NCBI RefSeq assembly: GCF_030316765.1
Contig: NZ_JASZYT010000005.1
Location: forward strand, 310,001 to 374,000
DNA: 64,000 nucleotides
DNA from: Variovorax saccharolyticus
GTDB taxonomy: Bacteria > Pseudomonadota > Gammaproteobacteria > Burkholderiales > Burkholderiaceae_C
Direction of reading: 5' to 3'
Positions within the stretch are counted from its first letter, which is position 1. Every line of letters begins with the position of its first letter. Made by a program: the position numbers and the translations under genes. Positions 27,780 to 37,583 of this stretch are shown piece after piece. Below the pieces are notes generated by a model. The model saw only the letters and a program-made list of their open reading frames with translations, made no database searches and was not told the DNA's origin.

Positions 27780-29330
27780 TCATGTGTTCGCAAAGACCAG
27801 GAACTCCTCGACCGGCATGGCCTTGGCATAGAGCCATCCCTGCGCGTAGTCGACACCGTGGGCAAGCAGATAGTCCGCCTGCGCCTGGGTCTCCACGCCC
27901 TCGGCGACGATCATGAACCGAAGCTCCTTCGCCAGTTCGATGATGTGCGGTGCGACGCACGCAGTCACGGTCTCGAGACCGACGGTGTCGACGAAGGACT
28001 TGTCGATCTTCAACGCATCGATCGGCAACTTCTGCAGATAGGACAGGCTCGAGTACCCGGTGCCGAAGTCGTCGATGGCCACCACATAGCCCGCGGCGCG
28101 GGCCTTGTCGAGCCACGCACGGGGTGCACCGTCGTCGACGAAGCCGCGCTCGGTGACCTCGAGCCAGACCTGTCGCGGCTCGATGCCGCGCCGCGTCAGG
28201 TCGTCGAGCAAGCCGAGGAGGCACTCGCCCTCCAGGTCCCTGGCGCTAAGGTTGATGGCCACATGCAGAGTCCGATCGGCGGCCAATGCCGCTCCGAGAT
28301 CTCGCCCGACCGCGGCGATCACCTGCTCGGTGATCTGGACGATCTGCCCGGTCTCCTCTGCCACCGGGATGAACAAGTCGGGCTTGACATAGCTGCCGTC
28401 CGCCAGTTGCCACCGCACCAGCGCCTCGGCGCCCACGCAGCGGCCGGTGCGCAGTTCGATCAGCGGCTGGTAGTGGACGCAGAATTCGCGGTTCCGGATG
28501 GCGATCGCCAGCTCGCCGGACAGCGACAGGCGACGCCTGGACAACCAGACCACCCCGGCGGCCATGAACCCGCCCATCGCCACGCCGATCGGCAGCAGCA
28601 CCCGCTGCTGTCGCGCGAGATCGTCGGCGATGCGGGACCGCGGCCCCAGCACGACCGCGACCACGTCGCCGTCTTCCGTGCTCACCATGACGTGGCTGTC
28701 GTCCAGGTCCTTGCCCGGGTGACCGACGAGATGGCGCACCTGGGCCGGATCGGGCGCGTTGCGCGTTGCCAGCAGCGCGCCGGCATGCGTCGCCACCGCG
28801 AGTTGCATCGCCGGATCGATGACCACATCGACCAGCCGCGCCGGATCGATCAGCACGTTGTGGTTTCCGTACCGCATCGCCAGCAGCGGGCGGCTCTCCC
28901 GCACCACCGACAGCACATCCCTGCTCAGCTTCACGCCGTCTTTCGTGACGGCGTCGATCGGCCCCTGATGCACCGTCTGCGTCGTGATTCCCCACGATGT
29001 GCACTTCAACAGGTCGTCTTCGAAGAAGCCCATCTCCTGGACCGAGATCGTGTTCAGGGTTGCCGCCTGCATCTGCGCGATGTGCTCCGGAGAGCAGGGC
29101 GCGGTCCGAAGCGGCTCGAGCGCCCACAGCGCCTGCGCGGTCTCGTCCATCGTGCGCCGGGTTCGCAGGATGACGCGTCCGGCGACTTCGGCGAGCTGCT
29201 CCTGCTCATCCCGGACCGCACGCGCCCAGGCCAGGTAGAACATCGCAGCCACCGGCACCGCCACCGCGCCCACCGCGAGCGCCACGGCGACGACGATGAC
29301 CTGGGTGCGTTTGCGGGCTTGATGCGGCAT
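27780..29330 (-). CDS. CSS-motif EAL phosphodiesterase (c-di-GMP)
   Basis: 516 aa. TM1 is at ~10-32, followed by a periplasmic CSS-type sensor with two cysteines (TAPCSPEHIAQM and LKCTSWG; the usual CSS is CTS here), TM2 (IGVAMGGFMAAGVVWL), then an EAL domain. Catalytic features are present: AEALVRW (ExLxR), NLSARDL, EVTERG, DDFGTGYSSL, LKIDKSF and AEGVET. It should hydrolyse c-di-GMP under periplasmic thiol-redox control, as for PdeC-type proteins. It is convergent with the chemoreceptor and divergent from the cupin. Confidence 0.92.
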   Translation of the reverse strand: MPHQARKRTQVIVVAVALAVGAVAVPVAAMFYLAWARAVRDEQEQLAEVAGRVILRTRRTMDETAQALWALEPLRTAPCSPEHIAQMQAATLNTISVQEMGFFEDDLLKCTSWGITTQTVHQGPIDAVTKDGVKLSRDVLSVVRESRPLLAMRYGNHNVLIDPARLVDVVIDPAMQLAVATHAGALLATRNAPDPAQVRHLVGHPGKDLDDSHVMVSTEDGDVVAVVLGPRSRIADDLARQQRVLLPIGVAMGGFMAAGVVWLSRRRLSLSGELAIAIRNREFCVHYQPLIELRTGRCVGAEALVRWQLADGSYVKPDLFIPVAEETGQIVQITEQVIAAVGRDLGAALAADRTLHVAINLSARDLEGECLLGLLDDLTRRGIEPRQVWLEVTERGFVDDGAPRAWLDKARAAGYVVAIDDFGTGYSSLSYLQKLPIDALKIDKSFVDTVGLETVTACVAPHIIELAKELRFMIVAEGVETQAQADYLLAHGVDYAQGWLYAKAMPVEEFLVFANT

Positions 29331-29414
29331 GGACTGCGCCTTGTGCGACACCCGACTGTATCTGCCAGAACGGGCTTCTGGACAGCGCCGCCCGGCCTTG
29401 CCATACTGGCCCGC

Positions 29415-29750
29415 ATGGCACTCGTCCACACCGCATCCGGTCAGGTCGTGAATCTCGCCGCGCTGGATGTGCAGGCCACGGAAAGCTGCGCACTCCTGAA
29501 GGCCGACGACATCGAGCTCATGTGGCTGGTGCTTCCGGCCGGCAAGCAGATGCCGGCGCATGCCGTCTCGACGTCGATGACCTTGCAGTGCCTGCGCGGT
29601 CGGGTCGAGGTGCGCCTCGACACCAGCATCCAGCTGCTCGAGGCGGGTCAGGTCATGGTTCTCGCCGGCGGCTTGCCGCACGGCCTGCAGGCGCTGGAAG
29701 ACAGCAGGCTGCTGATGACGCTCGTGCTGCCGGCGAGCCGCACCGATTGA
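29415..29750 (+). CDS. Small cupin-fold protein
   Basis: A 111-aa single-domain protein. The glycine- and hydrophobic-patterned strands (MWLVLPAGKQMPAHAVS; LQCLRGRVEVRL; LEAGQVMVLAGGLPHGLQAL) match a one-domain cupin. Of the usual metal ligands only His residues in PAHAV and PHGLQ are seen, so metal binding is possible but incomplete. Its role is unknown. It is divergent from the EAL gene and its stop lies 24 bp from the hybrid kinase stop. Confidence 0.75.
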   Translation: MALVHTASGQVVNLAALDVQATESCALLKADDIELMWLVLPAGKQMPAHAVSTSMTLQCLRGRVEVRLDTSIQLLEAGQVMVLAGGLPHGLQALEDSRLLMTLVLPASRTD

Positions 29751-29774
29751 ACCCGGGCGAGGCCGCTGCCCGCT

Positions 29775-31315
<1,541 letters not shown>

Positions 31316-31319
<4 letters not shown>

Positions 31320-32821
31320 GGTGTTGAACGGACGCCGTCGATCGGCACCGGAATCCCGGTGAGGATGCCGCGGAAGTTGCGCAGCGGCTCGCCGACCCTC
31401 ACGCCATCGGAGGTCAGCGTGAAGGCGCGGATGGTCCGCTCGTGGGCGCCGCCACGCTTCTTGAGCACGGAGATGGCCTGCCTGACTTCGCCGTCGATTT
31501 CGTAGTAGCGCAGCAGCACCACCGCATCCGCGAGATAGCTCGCGTCGACCGGCGTCTGCATCTGCATGCCGATCAGGCCGTGCTGCGCGCCGATCAGCAT
31601 GGTCGCCACGCCGTACTGGCCCAGATAGGTCAGCAGCTCATGCAGCTGGGCGATCAGGAAGCGCTCGTCCGGCATGGCGTTGAGATACCCGTTGAGGCTG
31701 TCGATGACGACCACGGTCGCATGGTGCTTCTCGACCGCGTCGCGGATCTCGTGCACGAACTCGCCCGGTGACAGCTCTGCGGGGTCGATCTGGCGCACCC
31801 GGATGCGCCCGGAATCGATGTGCGTGGCAAGGTCCATCCCCATGCCCTCGCAGCGCGTGCGCAAGGTGTTGATGCTCTCGTCGAAGATGAACAGCGCGGC
31901 GCATTCGCCGCGCCGCGCGGCCGCAATGGCGAACTGCACCGCCACGCTCGACTTGCCGGTGCCCGGCGCGCCCACGAAGAGCGTGCTGGTGCCTTTTTCC
32001 AGTCCGCCGCCCAGCAGTTGGTCCAAGGCCGGCAGGTCGCTCGGAATGCGGGTCTGCGTCAACGGCGACACGTGCTCCGCCGCGATCAGCCGGGGGAACA
32101 CGCGCAATCCCCCGCGTTCGATCTTGTAGTCATGGAACCCGCCCCGGAATTCCTTGCCGCGGTATTTGCTGACCACCAGCCGGCGCCGCGACGCTCCGTA
32201 GTCGGGGTTCAGCTGCTCCAGCCGGATGACTGCGTGCGCAATGCTCTGGACCTGGAGGTCCTGGTCGGAAGCGGTCAGGTCGTCCAGCAGCAGCACGGTG
32301 CACATGCGGCCCGTGAAGAACTGCTTGAGGGCGAGGATCTGGCGGCGGTAGCGCAAGGAGCTGCCCGCCAGGAGGCGCAATTCGGAGAGCGAGTCGAACA
32401 CCACCCGGGTCGGCTTGATGACGTCGACATCGGCGAGGATGCGCAAGGTCGTCTCGCTCAGTTCGACCTCCGAGGGGTGGAACATCGTATGTTGCTCGTC
32501 CGGTTCCAGCGCATCCTGCGCCGGGAGCATCTCGCGCACTTCCACGCCGCGCATGTCCCAGCCGTGCGAATTCGCCACACCCTCGAGTTCGGCCTTGGTT
32601 TCCGACAGCGTGACGTACAGCACCGACTCTCCGAGCGCGGCGCCTTCAAGCAGGAACTGGATCGCGACCGTGGTCTTGCCGGCGCCGGGCGCGCCCTCCA
32701 GCAGGTAGAGGCGATGCGGCGTCAGGCCTCCGCCCAGAATGTTGTCGAGGCCGGGAACGCCCATGCGCAGCAGGGCGAGCTGTTCCACGTTGCCGACCTC
32801 GGGGGAAACGTTGATGGTCAT
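31316..32821 (-). CDS. KaiC-like double-domain ATPase
   Basis: A 501-aa RecA-fold protein with tandem KaiC domains. The first Walker A is GAPGAGKTT (43-51), with FDSLSELRLL as Walker B region. The second Walker A is GAPGTGKSS (~285), with VVIDSLNGYLN. Where cyanobacterial KaiC has the Ser431-Thr432 phosphosite, this protein reads ASYLADAVVLLRYYE, so Ser may be kept and Thr replaced by Tyr. No kaiA or kaiB is present. AGGAG sits five bases before the chosen ATG. Coupling to a histidine kinase suggests a signalling, not clock, role. Confidence 0.9.
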
Positions 32822-32981
32822 TCCTTCTCCTGCAACGCGCATGGCTGCCTGTATCGCTTTCGCGGGGCGAACGCGAGGACGACAATGGATCGCCAATGCT
32901 AGAAATCCGGCCCTTGGTCGAGGGTCGGCTGGCTGCCCTTGCGGCTGTAGGTTTTCGCCGTCTCCGAGCTCGATGGCTGGA

Positions 32982-34190
32982 TCAGGATGACCCGTCGCCG
33001 CTCAGCACCACCCAGAAGGTGCGCGCGAGAATCTGCGCGTCCAGGCGCAGCGACCATCGCGCTGCATACCGGGCGTCCAGGGCAACGCGATCGGCATAGG
33101 GGAGGTGATTGCGGCCGCTGACCTGCCACAGGCCGGTGATGCCAGGTCGCATGTGGCAGTAGTGACTCCAACTGTTTCCGTACAGGCTGCGCTGTCGAAC
33201 CATGCAGGGACGTGGGCCGACCAGGCTCATGTCGCCCCTCAGCACATTGAAGAACTGCGGCAGTTCGTCAAGGCTCAGCCTTCGGATCGCTCGCCCCACG
33301 CGCGTGATGCGTGGATCGTCTTCCAGCTTCTGGAATCGGTCCCATCGAGCTCGCGCAGCGGCGTCTTGCGCCAGATGACGCAAGAGGGTTTCGTCCGACT
33401 CCTTCAACATGGAGCGGAACTTGTAGCAGCGAAACGGTTGACCACCCTGGCCCAGTCGGGTCTGCCCATAGTGCACCGGGCCACCCATGCCGATGAAGAC
33501 CGCGGCGGCCACGAGCAGGTAGAGCGGACCGAGGAACACGAAGAAGGCCAACGCGCCCACGATGTCCACCGAGCGCTTGAGCGCTCGCTGGAACCGTGTG
33601 AGGCGACAGGGTTGCGGGACGGCATCCGGGTGCAGGCTCATGGGATACCACCAGCTGGGCACGTCACGCAGCATCTCGGGGTCCGGGTCCTGCAGGTCGA
33701 CGCGAACGTCGTTGAATCCGAGTCCATCCATCGAGGTGATGTTGACGATGTGTGTCGAGAACATCTCCCCGAACGCGAAGGTCAAGGTGATGAGCCCGCG
33801 CCCGGTGATCCGGACCATGAGCAGCCTGAGACAGTCGCAGAACTCGGCCTTCGACTTCATGGGCGCTTCGAACATCACCATGATTCCCGCCTCGACAGGA
33901 CGTTCACCGAAACGCCAGTCGGCGTTGTAGGCCTCCAGCGCGTTGGCTGCGACGAGTTCCCGGGCTTTCTCACTCAGAGCATCGATGTTGTCGATGACCT
34001 TTTCGGCGAGGGCCAGCGCGGTCTCGGCGGCTTGGCCCTCCGGGTTGACCGACACGCCAATGACTCCGTTCTCCGATTCGACCCGTCCCTGAAAGACGCC
34101 CGCGGTACGACGCAGCCGGCCCATCGCCGGATGGTCGATGGCTTGCGCCTGGCCGCCTGGCGCTCTCATCTTCTCGAGCAGTGCAGTCAT
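32982..34190 (-). CDS. DUF2262-like domain fused to a polyprenyl-phosphate sugar transferase
   Basis: 402 aa. The C-terminal ~190 residues are a WcaJ/ExoY-type initiating sugar transferase: one membrane segment (ALAFFVFLGPLYLLVAAAVF), YKFRSML, EDDPRITRVGRAIRRLSLDE, GDMSLVGPRP and RPGITGLWQVSGRN. It should load a sugar-phosphate on undecaprenyl phosphate to start a glycan. The first ~190 residues are a separate soluble domain (WRFGERPVEAGIMVMFEAP; FGEMFSTHIVNI) resembling DUF2262, not normal for this enzyme class. GGAG precedes the ATG at 34190. No other glycan-assembly genes are in the window. Confidence 0.85.
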   Translation of the reverse strand: MTALLEKMRAPGGQAQAIDHPAMGRLRRTAGVFQGRVESENGVIGVSVNPEGQAAETALALAEKVIDNIDALSEKARELVAANALEAYNADWRFGERPVEAGIMVMFEAPMKSKAEFCDCLRLLMVRITGRGLITLTFAFGEMFSTHIVNITSMDGLGFNDVRVDLQDPDPEMLRDVPSWWYPMSLHPDAVPQPCRLTRFQRALKRSVDIVGALAFFVFLGPLYLLVAAAVFIGMGGPVHYGQTRLGQGGQPFRCYKFRSMLKESDETLLRHLAQDAAARARWDRFQKLEDDPRITRVGRAIRRLSLDELPQFFNVLRGDMSLVGPRPCMVRQRSLYGNSWSHYCHMRPGITGLWQVSGRNHLPYADRVALDARYAARWSLRLDAQILARTFWVVLSGDGSS

Positions 34191-34304
34191 GGAAGTCTCC
34201 GTGATGATCTGGCGTCGAAGACGCCTTGTCGTGCGAGGCGCGCTCTCTCCGCTCTCGCTTTCCGTCCCCCGGTGTCGTCGCAACGCCAGGACCTTTTTTT
34301 CACC

Positions 34305-36005
34305 TCAACGGCCCGGGCCACCGCCGCCTGGGCCGCCACCGCCACCGCCACCGGGGCCGCCGCCGGGGCCGCCGCCGCCGGGGCCGCCACCGCCGCCCGG
34401 GCCGCCACCGGCACCGCCACCGCCACCGCCACCGCCACCGGGGCCGCCACCGCCGCCCGGGCCGCCACCGCCACCTGGGCCACCGCCTGGTCCACCGGCA
34501 CCGGCCCCGCCACCACCGCCACCACCGCCGGCGCCGCCGCCGCCGCCGCCTCCAGAACCACCACCCGGGCCCCCGCCTCCAGCACCGCCCGCGCCAGCGC
34601 CGCCACCGCCGCCGGCACCACCCCCAGCCCCACCGCCGGGTCCACCACCTGCGCCGGCTCCTGCGCCGCCACTTCCACCGCCGGGGCCGCCGCCTGCTCC
34701 AGCCCCCGCACCGGCACCAGCCCCAGCTCCGGCACCAGCCCCAGCCCCAGCACCGGCACCAGCCCCAGCCCCAGCACCGGCACCAGCCCCAGCCCCAGCA
34801 CCGGCACCGGCACCGGCACCGGCACCAGCACCGGCACCAGCACCAGCACCAGCACCAGCACCAGCACCAGCACCAGCACCAGCACCAGCACCGCCGCTCG
34901 CGCCGGAGCCCACGCCGCTGCCGCCCGGATCGGCCGGGCTGTTCGCGACCGCGACGCTGCCGAACGTGCCCGTGCCCTTGGAGGCGAGTGCGGAGGAGAT
35001 CACCGCGGCTGCCGCGGTGAACGCGCTCGGCGTCTGGCCCCCCGTCGTCGGCACGCTCACGCAGGGCGCTTCGCCGAAGGGGTTGTACCGATCGCAGCCC
35101 GGTGTGCTGGCCGCGGTCCGGGTCGGTGAGGTTGGCACTCGTGGTGTGGAGCGTGGCGTCAGCGGCGTACTGTCAGGGCGAGCCGGCGCCTGCGGCACGA
35201 TCATTCGGCTCTCGGGGGCGAGGCTCAGCGCCGGACTTCGTCGGGCGGCCAGGATCGCGGGCTCGGCGCTTCTCTTGCGTGCGCTGACGCGGTCACTCGG
35301 TGGCGTGCTGGGGCGCACCCTTTGCGGCGGCGCCGCCGTGGCGGTTTTTCGGGCTTCGGCATTCGGTCCGTTCTCACGCGCTTGCGGCTGCGCCGAGGGT
35401 TCCGGCGCGCGCGGAGCTTCCGGCGACGCGGTGAGGGTCTGGGCTGGCGCGACCTGTGGCACGGCCGAGACTTCGGGCTCGGCCGGTGCTGCGGCCGCCG
35501 GTGCGGACTCGACCGGAGGCGCCGGCGCGGGATCCACGGCCGGCCCCGGAATCGGAACAGGCCGCGGCTCCACCGGCTTCGACACGATCGCTGCGGCGAC
35601 GTACGAAGGCGGCGGGCTCCGGTCGAGCGTGCGGTTCCAGTACCAGAAGACGAAGGCGCCGATCAGCAGGACGACGCTGACCAGCAGAAGCACGACCGGC
35701 GCGTCGAGGCCGCCGGGCAGCGCGACCCGGCTGCCGGGCGTCTCGCGCTTCTCGATGCGCTTGGCCACCGCCTGCGGTGCGACGAGCAAGCTGCCCGCCG
35801 TGGTTGTCGCCGCACGCGCCGGCAGGGGGACAGGGAGCGCCGAGGGCCGGATGGTCGTCGGGCCACTCTGCGCCCATGCCTCGGAGAAGGGCCCCGCGAA
35901 GGCATGCGCTGCGGTGCGGATGCCCGTGAACTTGCCAGCGCAACCGCGACAGTATCTGGCGCGATCCCGGTTGGCTGTGTGGCAGGACTCGCAGAATTTC
36001 GTCAT
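34305..36005 (-). CDS. Zinc-ribbon, membrane-anchored protein with silk-like (Ala-Gly)n/poly-Gly tail
   Basis: 566 aa of unknown function. Residues 1-26 hold a zinc ribbon (CESC-x10-CRGC). A single helix at ~105-125 (APVVLLLVSVVLLIGAFVFW) is followed by a Pro/Ala-rich stretch to ~310 and a short globular piece with two cysteines. Then comes an uninterrupted Ala-Gly dipeptide run (roughly 30 units, ~372-436) and about 130 residues of almost pure glycine with Pro, Ala and Ser. The tail is low-complexity and built from nested DNA repeats. It follows a second zinc-ribbon gene by 25 bp and precedes the sugar transferase. Confidence 0.75.
   Translation of the reverse strand: MTKFCESCHTANRDRARYCRGCAGKFTGIRTAAHAFAGPFSEAWAQSGPTTIRPSALPVPLPARAATTTAGSLLVAPQAVAKRIEKRETPGSRVALPGGLDAPVVLLLVSVVLLIGAFVFWYWNRTLDRSPPPSYVAAAIVSKPVEPRPVPIPGPAVDPAPAPPVESAPAAAAPAEPEVSAVPQVAPAQTLTASPEAPRAPEPSAQPQARENGPNAEARKTATAAPPQRVRPSTPPSDRVSARKRSAEPAILAARRSPALSLAPESRMIVPQAPARPDSTPLTPRSTPRVPTSPTRTAASTPGCDRYNPFGEAPCVSVPTTGGQTPSAFTAAAAVISSALASKGTGTFGSVAVANSPADPGGSGVGSGASGGAGAGAGAGAGAGAGAGAGAGAGAGAGAGAGAGAGAGAGAGAGAGAGAGAGAGAGAGAGAGAGAGAGGGPGGGSGGAGAGAGGGPGGGAGGGAGGGGGAGAGGAGGGGPGGGSGGGGGGGAGGGGGGGGAGAGGPGGGPGGGGGPGGGGGPGGGGGGGGGAGGGPGGGGGPGGGGPGGGPGGGGGGGPGGGGPGR
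34695..34893. repeat. Nested tandem repeats encoding the Ala-Gly run
   Basis: The plus strand shows about nine perfect CACCAG hexamers at ~34835-34890. Before that, a 24-bp unit made of CACCGGCACCAG followed by CCCCAGCCCCAG recurs about three times at ~34730-34798. Both unit lengths are multiples of 3, so gain or loss of copies leaves the reading frame intact and changes only tail length. Confidence 0.85.
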
Positions 36006-36030
36006 GTCGATGACCGCGAGGCCGGGAGGC

Positions 36031-36495
36031 TCAGCGAATGGGGATGGACGCGGTGATCACGATCAGCACGTTGATCACCACGGAGAAAGCCGCGAAGTCC
36101 ATCACCGAGGCCCGCTCCGACAGGCCCAGCGATTGCCAGAGAAGCACGCTCGCGCGCGATTCCTTCGGGCGATCGACCGCGGCATAGAACGCAGGCAGCT
36201 TGCGAGCGCAGCATTTGCAATGGCGCGCCGAGCCGATGTTGATGGTGTTGCAGGCGTCGCAGATCTCGGCCGATGGGCTGCCCATCTGGAGCCTCGCGAA
36301 ATCGACCAGGTTGCCGAACGCTTCGGGAGACGCAGTGTCCAGGCCTTCGCCAGCCGGAATCGCCGAAGCGCTTGCCGCCGTCCTGTCAGCGGGTTTGCTG
36401 TGCGCGAGAGCCGGTCTGTGCGGCCGGACGCGGCGCAACATGCCGCGGGGTGAGTGACTCCATGAATGGACGGAAAACCACAAGACGCTGGCCAT
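36031..36495 (-). CDS. Zinc-ribbon membrane protein (154 aa)
   Basis: The ATG at 36495 has GGAG six bases upstream. After a basic, disordered N-terminus, the zinc ribbon CDAC-x10-CKCC appears at ~80, matching in spacing the ribbon of the downstream glycine-rich protein. One hydrophobic helix at the C-terminus (FAAFSVVINVLIVITASI) should anchor it. The two genes share a ribbon-plus-helix plan and probably arose by duplication or act as partners. Function unknown. Confidence 0.65.
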   Translation of the reverse strand: MASVLWFSVHSWSHSPRGMLRRVRPHRPALAHSKPADRTAASASAIPAGEGLDTASPEAFGNLVDFARLQMGSPSAEICDACNTINIGSARHCKCCARKLPAFYAAVDRPKESRASVLLWQSLGLSERASVMDFAAFSVVINVLIVITASIPIR

Positions 36496-36524
36496 ATCAC
36501 TCTCCAGGACACATGAAAAGATGT

Positions 36525-36541
36525 ATGTGAAAAGTTCACAT
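36525..36541. promoter_or_regulatory. Perfect 17-bp palindrome in divergent promoter
   Basis: ATGTGAA-AAG-TTCACAT lies 30-46 bp upstream of the zinc-ribbon gene and in the shared region with the DUF6502 gene. The octamer CACATGAA occurs both at 36510-36517 and, overlapping this palindrome, at 36537-36544. It is a good operator candidate. Confidence 0.5.
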
Positions 36542-36609
36542 GAATGTTAATCTCGTCTCGCAGGCGCTGGGGATATGTAAGACAGAAGCTGGAAAGCTTG
36601 TCCACTTCG

Positions 36610-36622
36610 TAACGAGTCGTTA
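36610..36622. promoter_or_regulatory. Perfect 13-bp palindrome upstream of DUF6502 gene
   Basis: TAACGA-G-TCGTTA ends 31 bp before the DUF6502 start, in the same divergent region as the 17-bp palindrome. This is the usual place for an operator. The binding protein is unknown, and the DUF6502 protein itself is one candidate. Confidence 0.4.
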
Positions 36623-36653
36623 AATCTGGTGTCGCCCCGGGTCAGAATCAAAG

Positions 36654-37583
36654 ATGGCCACGAAACACACGGGTTCGAAAAGCAGCAGGCATGGTCGAAA
36701 AAGGCGCGGGCCTGCGCAGCCCATGGGCCACACGCGGGCCGGCCAGATCGCGTGGGTGCTCGGCGCCTTTGCCCGCGCCCTGCGTCCCCTGGTCAGGCTC
36801 GCGCTGGCCTTCGGCGTCAAGCACGCGCACCTGGAAGAACTGCTGCGCGATCTGCTGCTCGACGAGGCCCGGCGCGCGTGGCTAGAGAAGGGCACCGAAC
36901 CCAACATCAGCCAGTTGTCGGTGACCACCGGTCTGAACCGCAAGGCCGTGACCAGCCGTGTGCGTGACACTGCCGTGTCCCTGCCGCAAAGCGAGATGTC
37001 GGCCGAGGCCAGAACCCTGACGTTATGGTTGCAGATGTTCGCCGACGACCCGGCCCAGCGCTTGCTGCCGATCGTGTCCGACGACGAGTCGGTGCCTTCC
37101 TTCGAGGCCGTCGCCCGGCGCGCGAGTCGCGGCAACGTGCACCACCGCGCCATCCTGGATGAACTGGTGCGTCTCAGGATGGTGATCGAGCGCGATGGCA
37201 AGGCGGAACTCGCCGTGGAGGGCTTCGTGCCGGCGGACGACCTGAAGGGAATGCTTTCCTTCCTCGGCGACAACGGGCGCGACCATCTGCTGGCGGGCGT
37301 CTCGAACATTCTCGGCAACAGGCCGGCACTGCTGGAGCGGTCGGTGTTTGCGTCCGGCATTTCTCTCGCGGAATGCGAGCGCATTCATCAGCTTGCCCGC
37401 GAACGCTGGAACGGCCTCCACCATGAAATGACACGCGAGATGAGACTCGCCTTCGAGGCCGCGGGCGAGCAGAAGACGGCTCGCATGCGGGTCGGGATCT
37501 ACACCTACTACGAGGATGGCCTGGGCGAGAACACTGCCTTGCCCGCCGCACCCTCCGAGTCCCCAGGGAGAAAAAGCTCATGA
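36654..37583 (+). CDS. DUF6502 family protein
   Basis: A 309-aa cytoplasmic protein with a basic N-terminal tail, then a helical region containing a helix-turn-helix-like segment (NISQLSVTTGLNRKAVTSRV). Mid and C-terminal helices (GNVHHRAILDELVRLRMVI; ERIHQLARERWNGLHHEM) match DUF6502 as I know it. In beta-proteobacteria this family is commonly paired with a DUF5666 lipoprotein, as here, where the genes overlap by 4 bp (ATGA). The HTH hints at a regulatory role. No clear ribosome site precedes the ATG. Confidence 0.75.
   Translation: MATKHTGSKSSRHGRKRRGPAQPMGHTRAGQIAWVLGAFARALRPLVRLALAFGVKHAHLEELLRDLLLDEARRAWLEKGTEPNISQLSVTTGLNRKAVTSRVRDTAVSLPQSEMSAEARTLTLWLQMFADDPAQRLLPIVSDDESVPSFEAVARRASRGNVHHRAILDELVRLRMVIERDGKAELAVEGFVPADDLKGMLSFLGDNGRDHLLAGVSNILGNRPALLERSVFASGISLAECERIHQLARERWNGLHHEMTREMRLAFEAAGEQKTARMRVGIYTYYEDGLGENTALPAAPSESPGRKSS

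Noticed and set aside
34138..36453. A plus-strand frame of 771 codons rich in Pro and Ala-Pro
   Set aside because: It looks like a proline-rich surface protein, but the opposite frame starts with a zinc ribbon, has a clean membrane helix and pairs with a neighbouring zinc-ribbon gene. The plus frame is judged a mirror of the Ala-Gly repeats; strand-specific RNA data would settle it.
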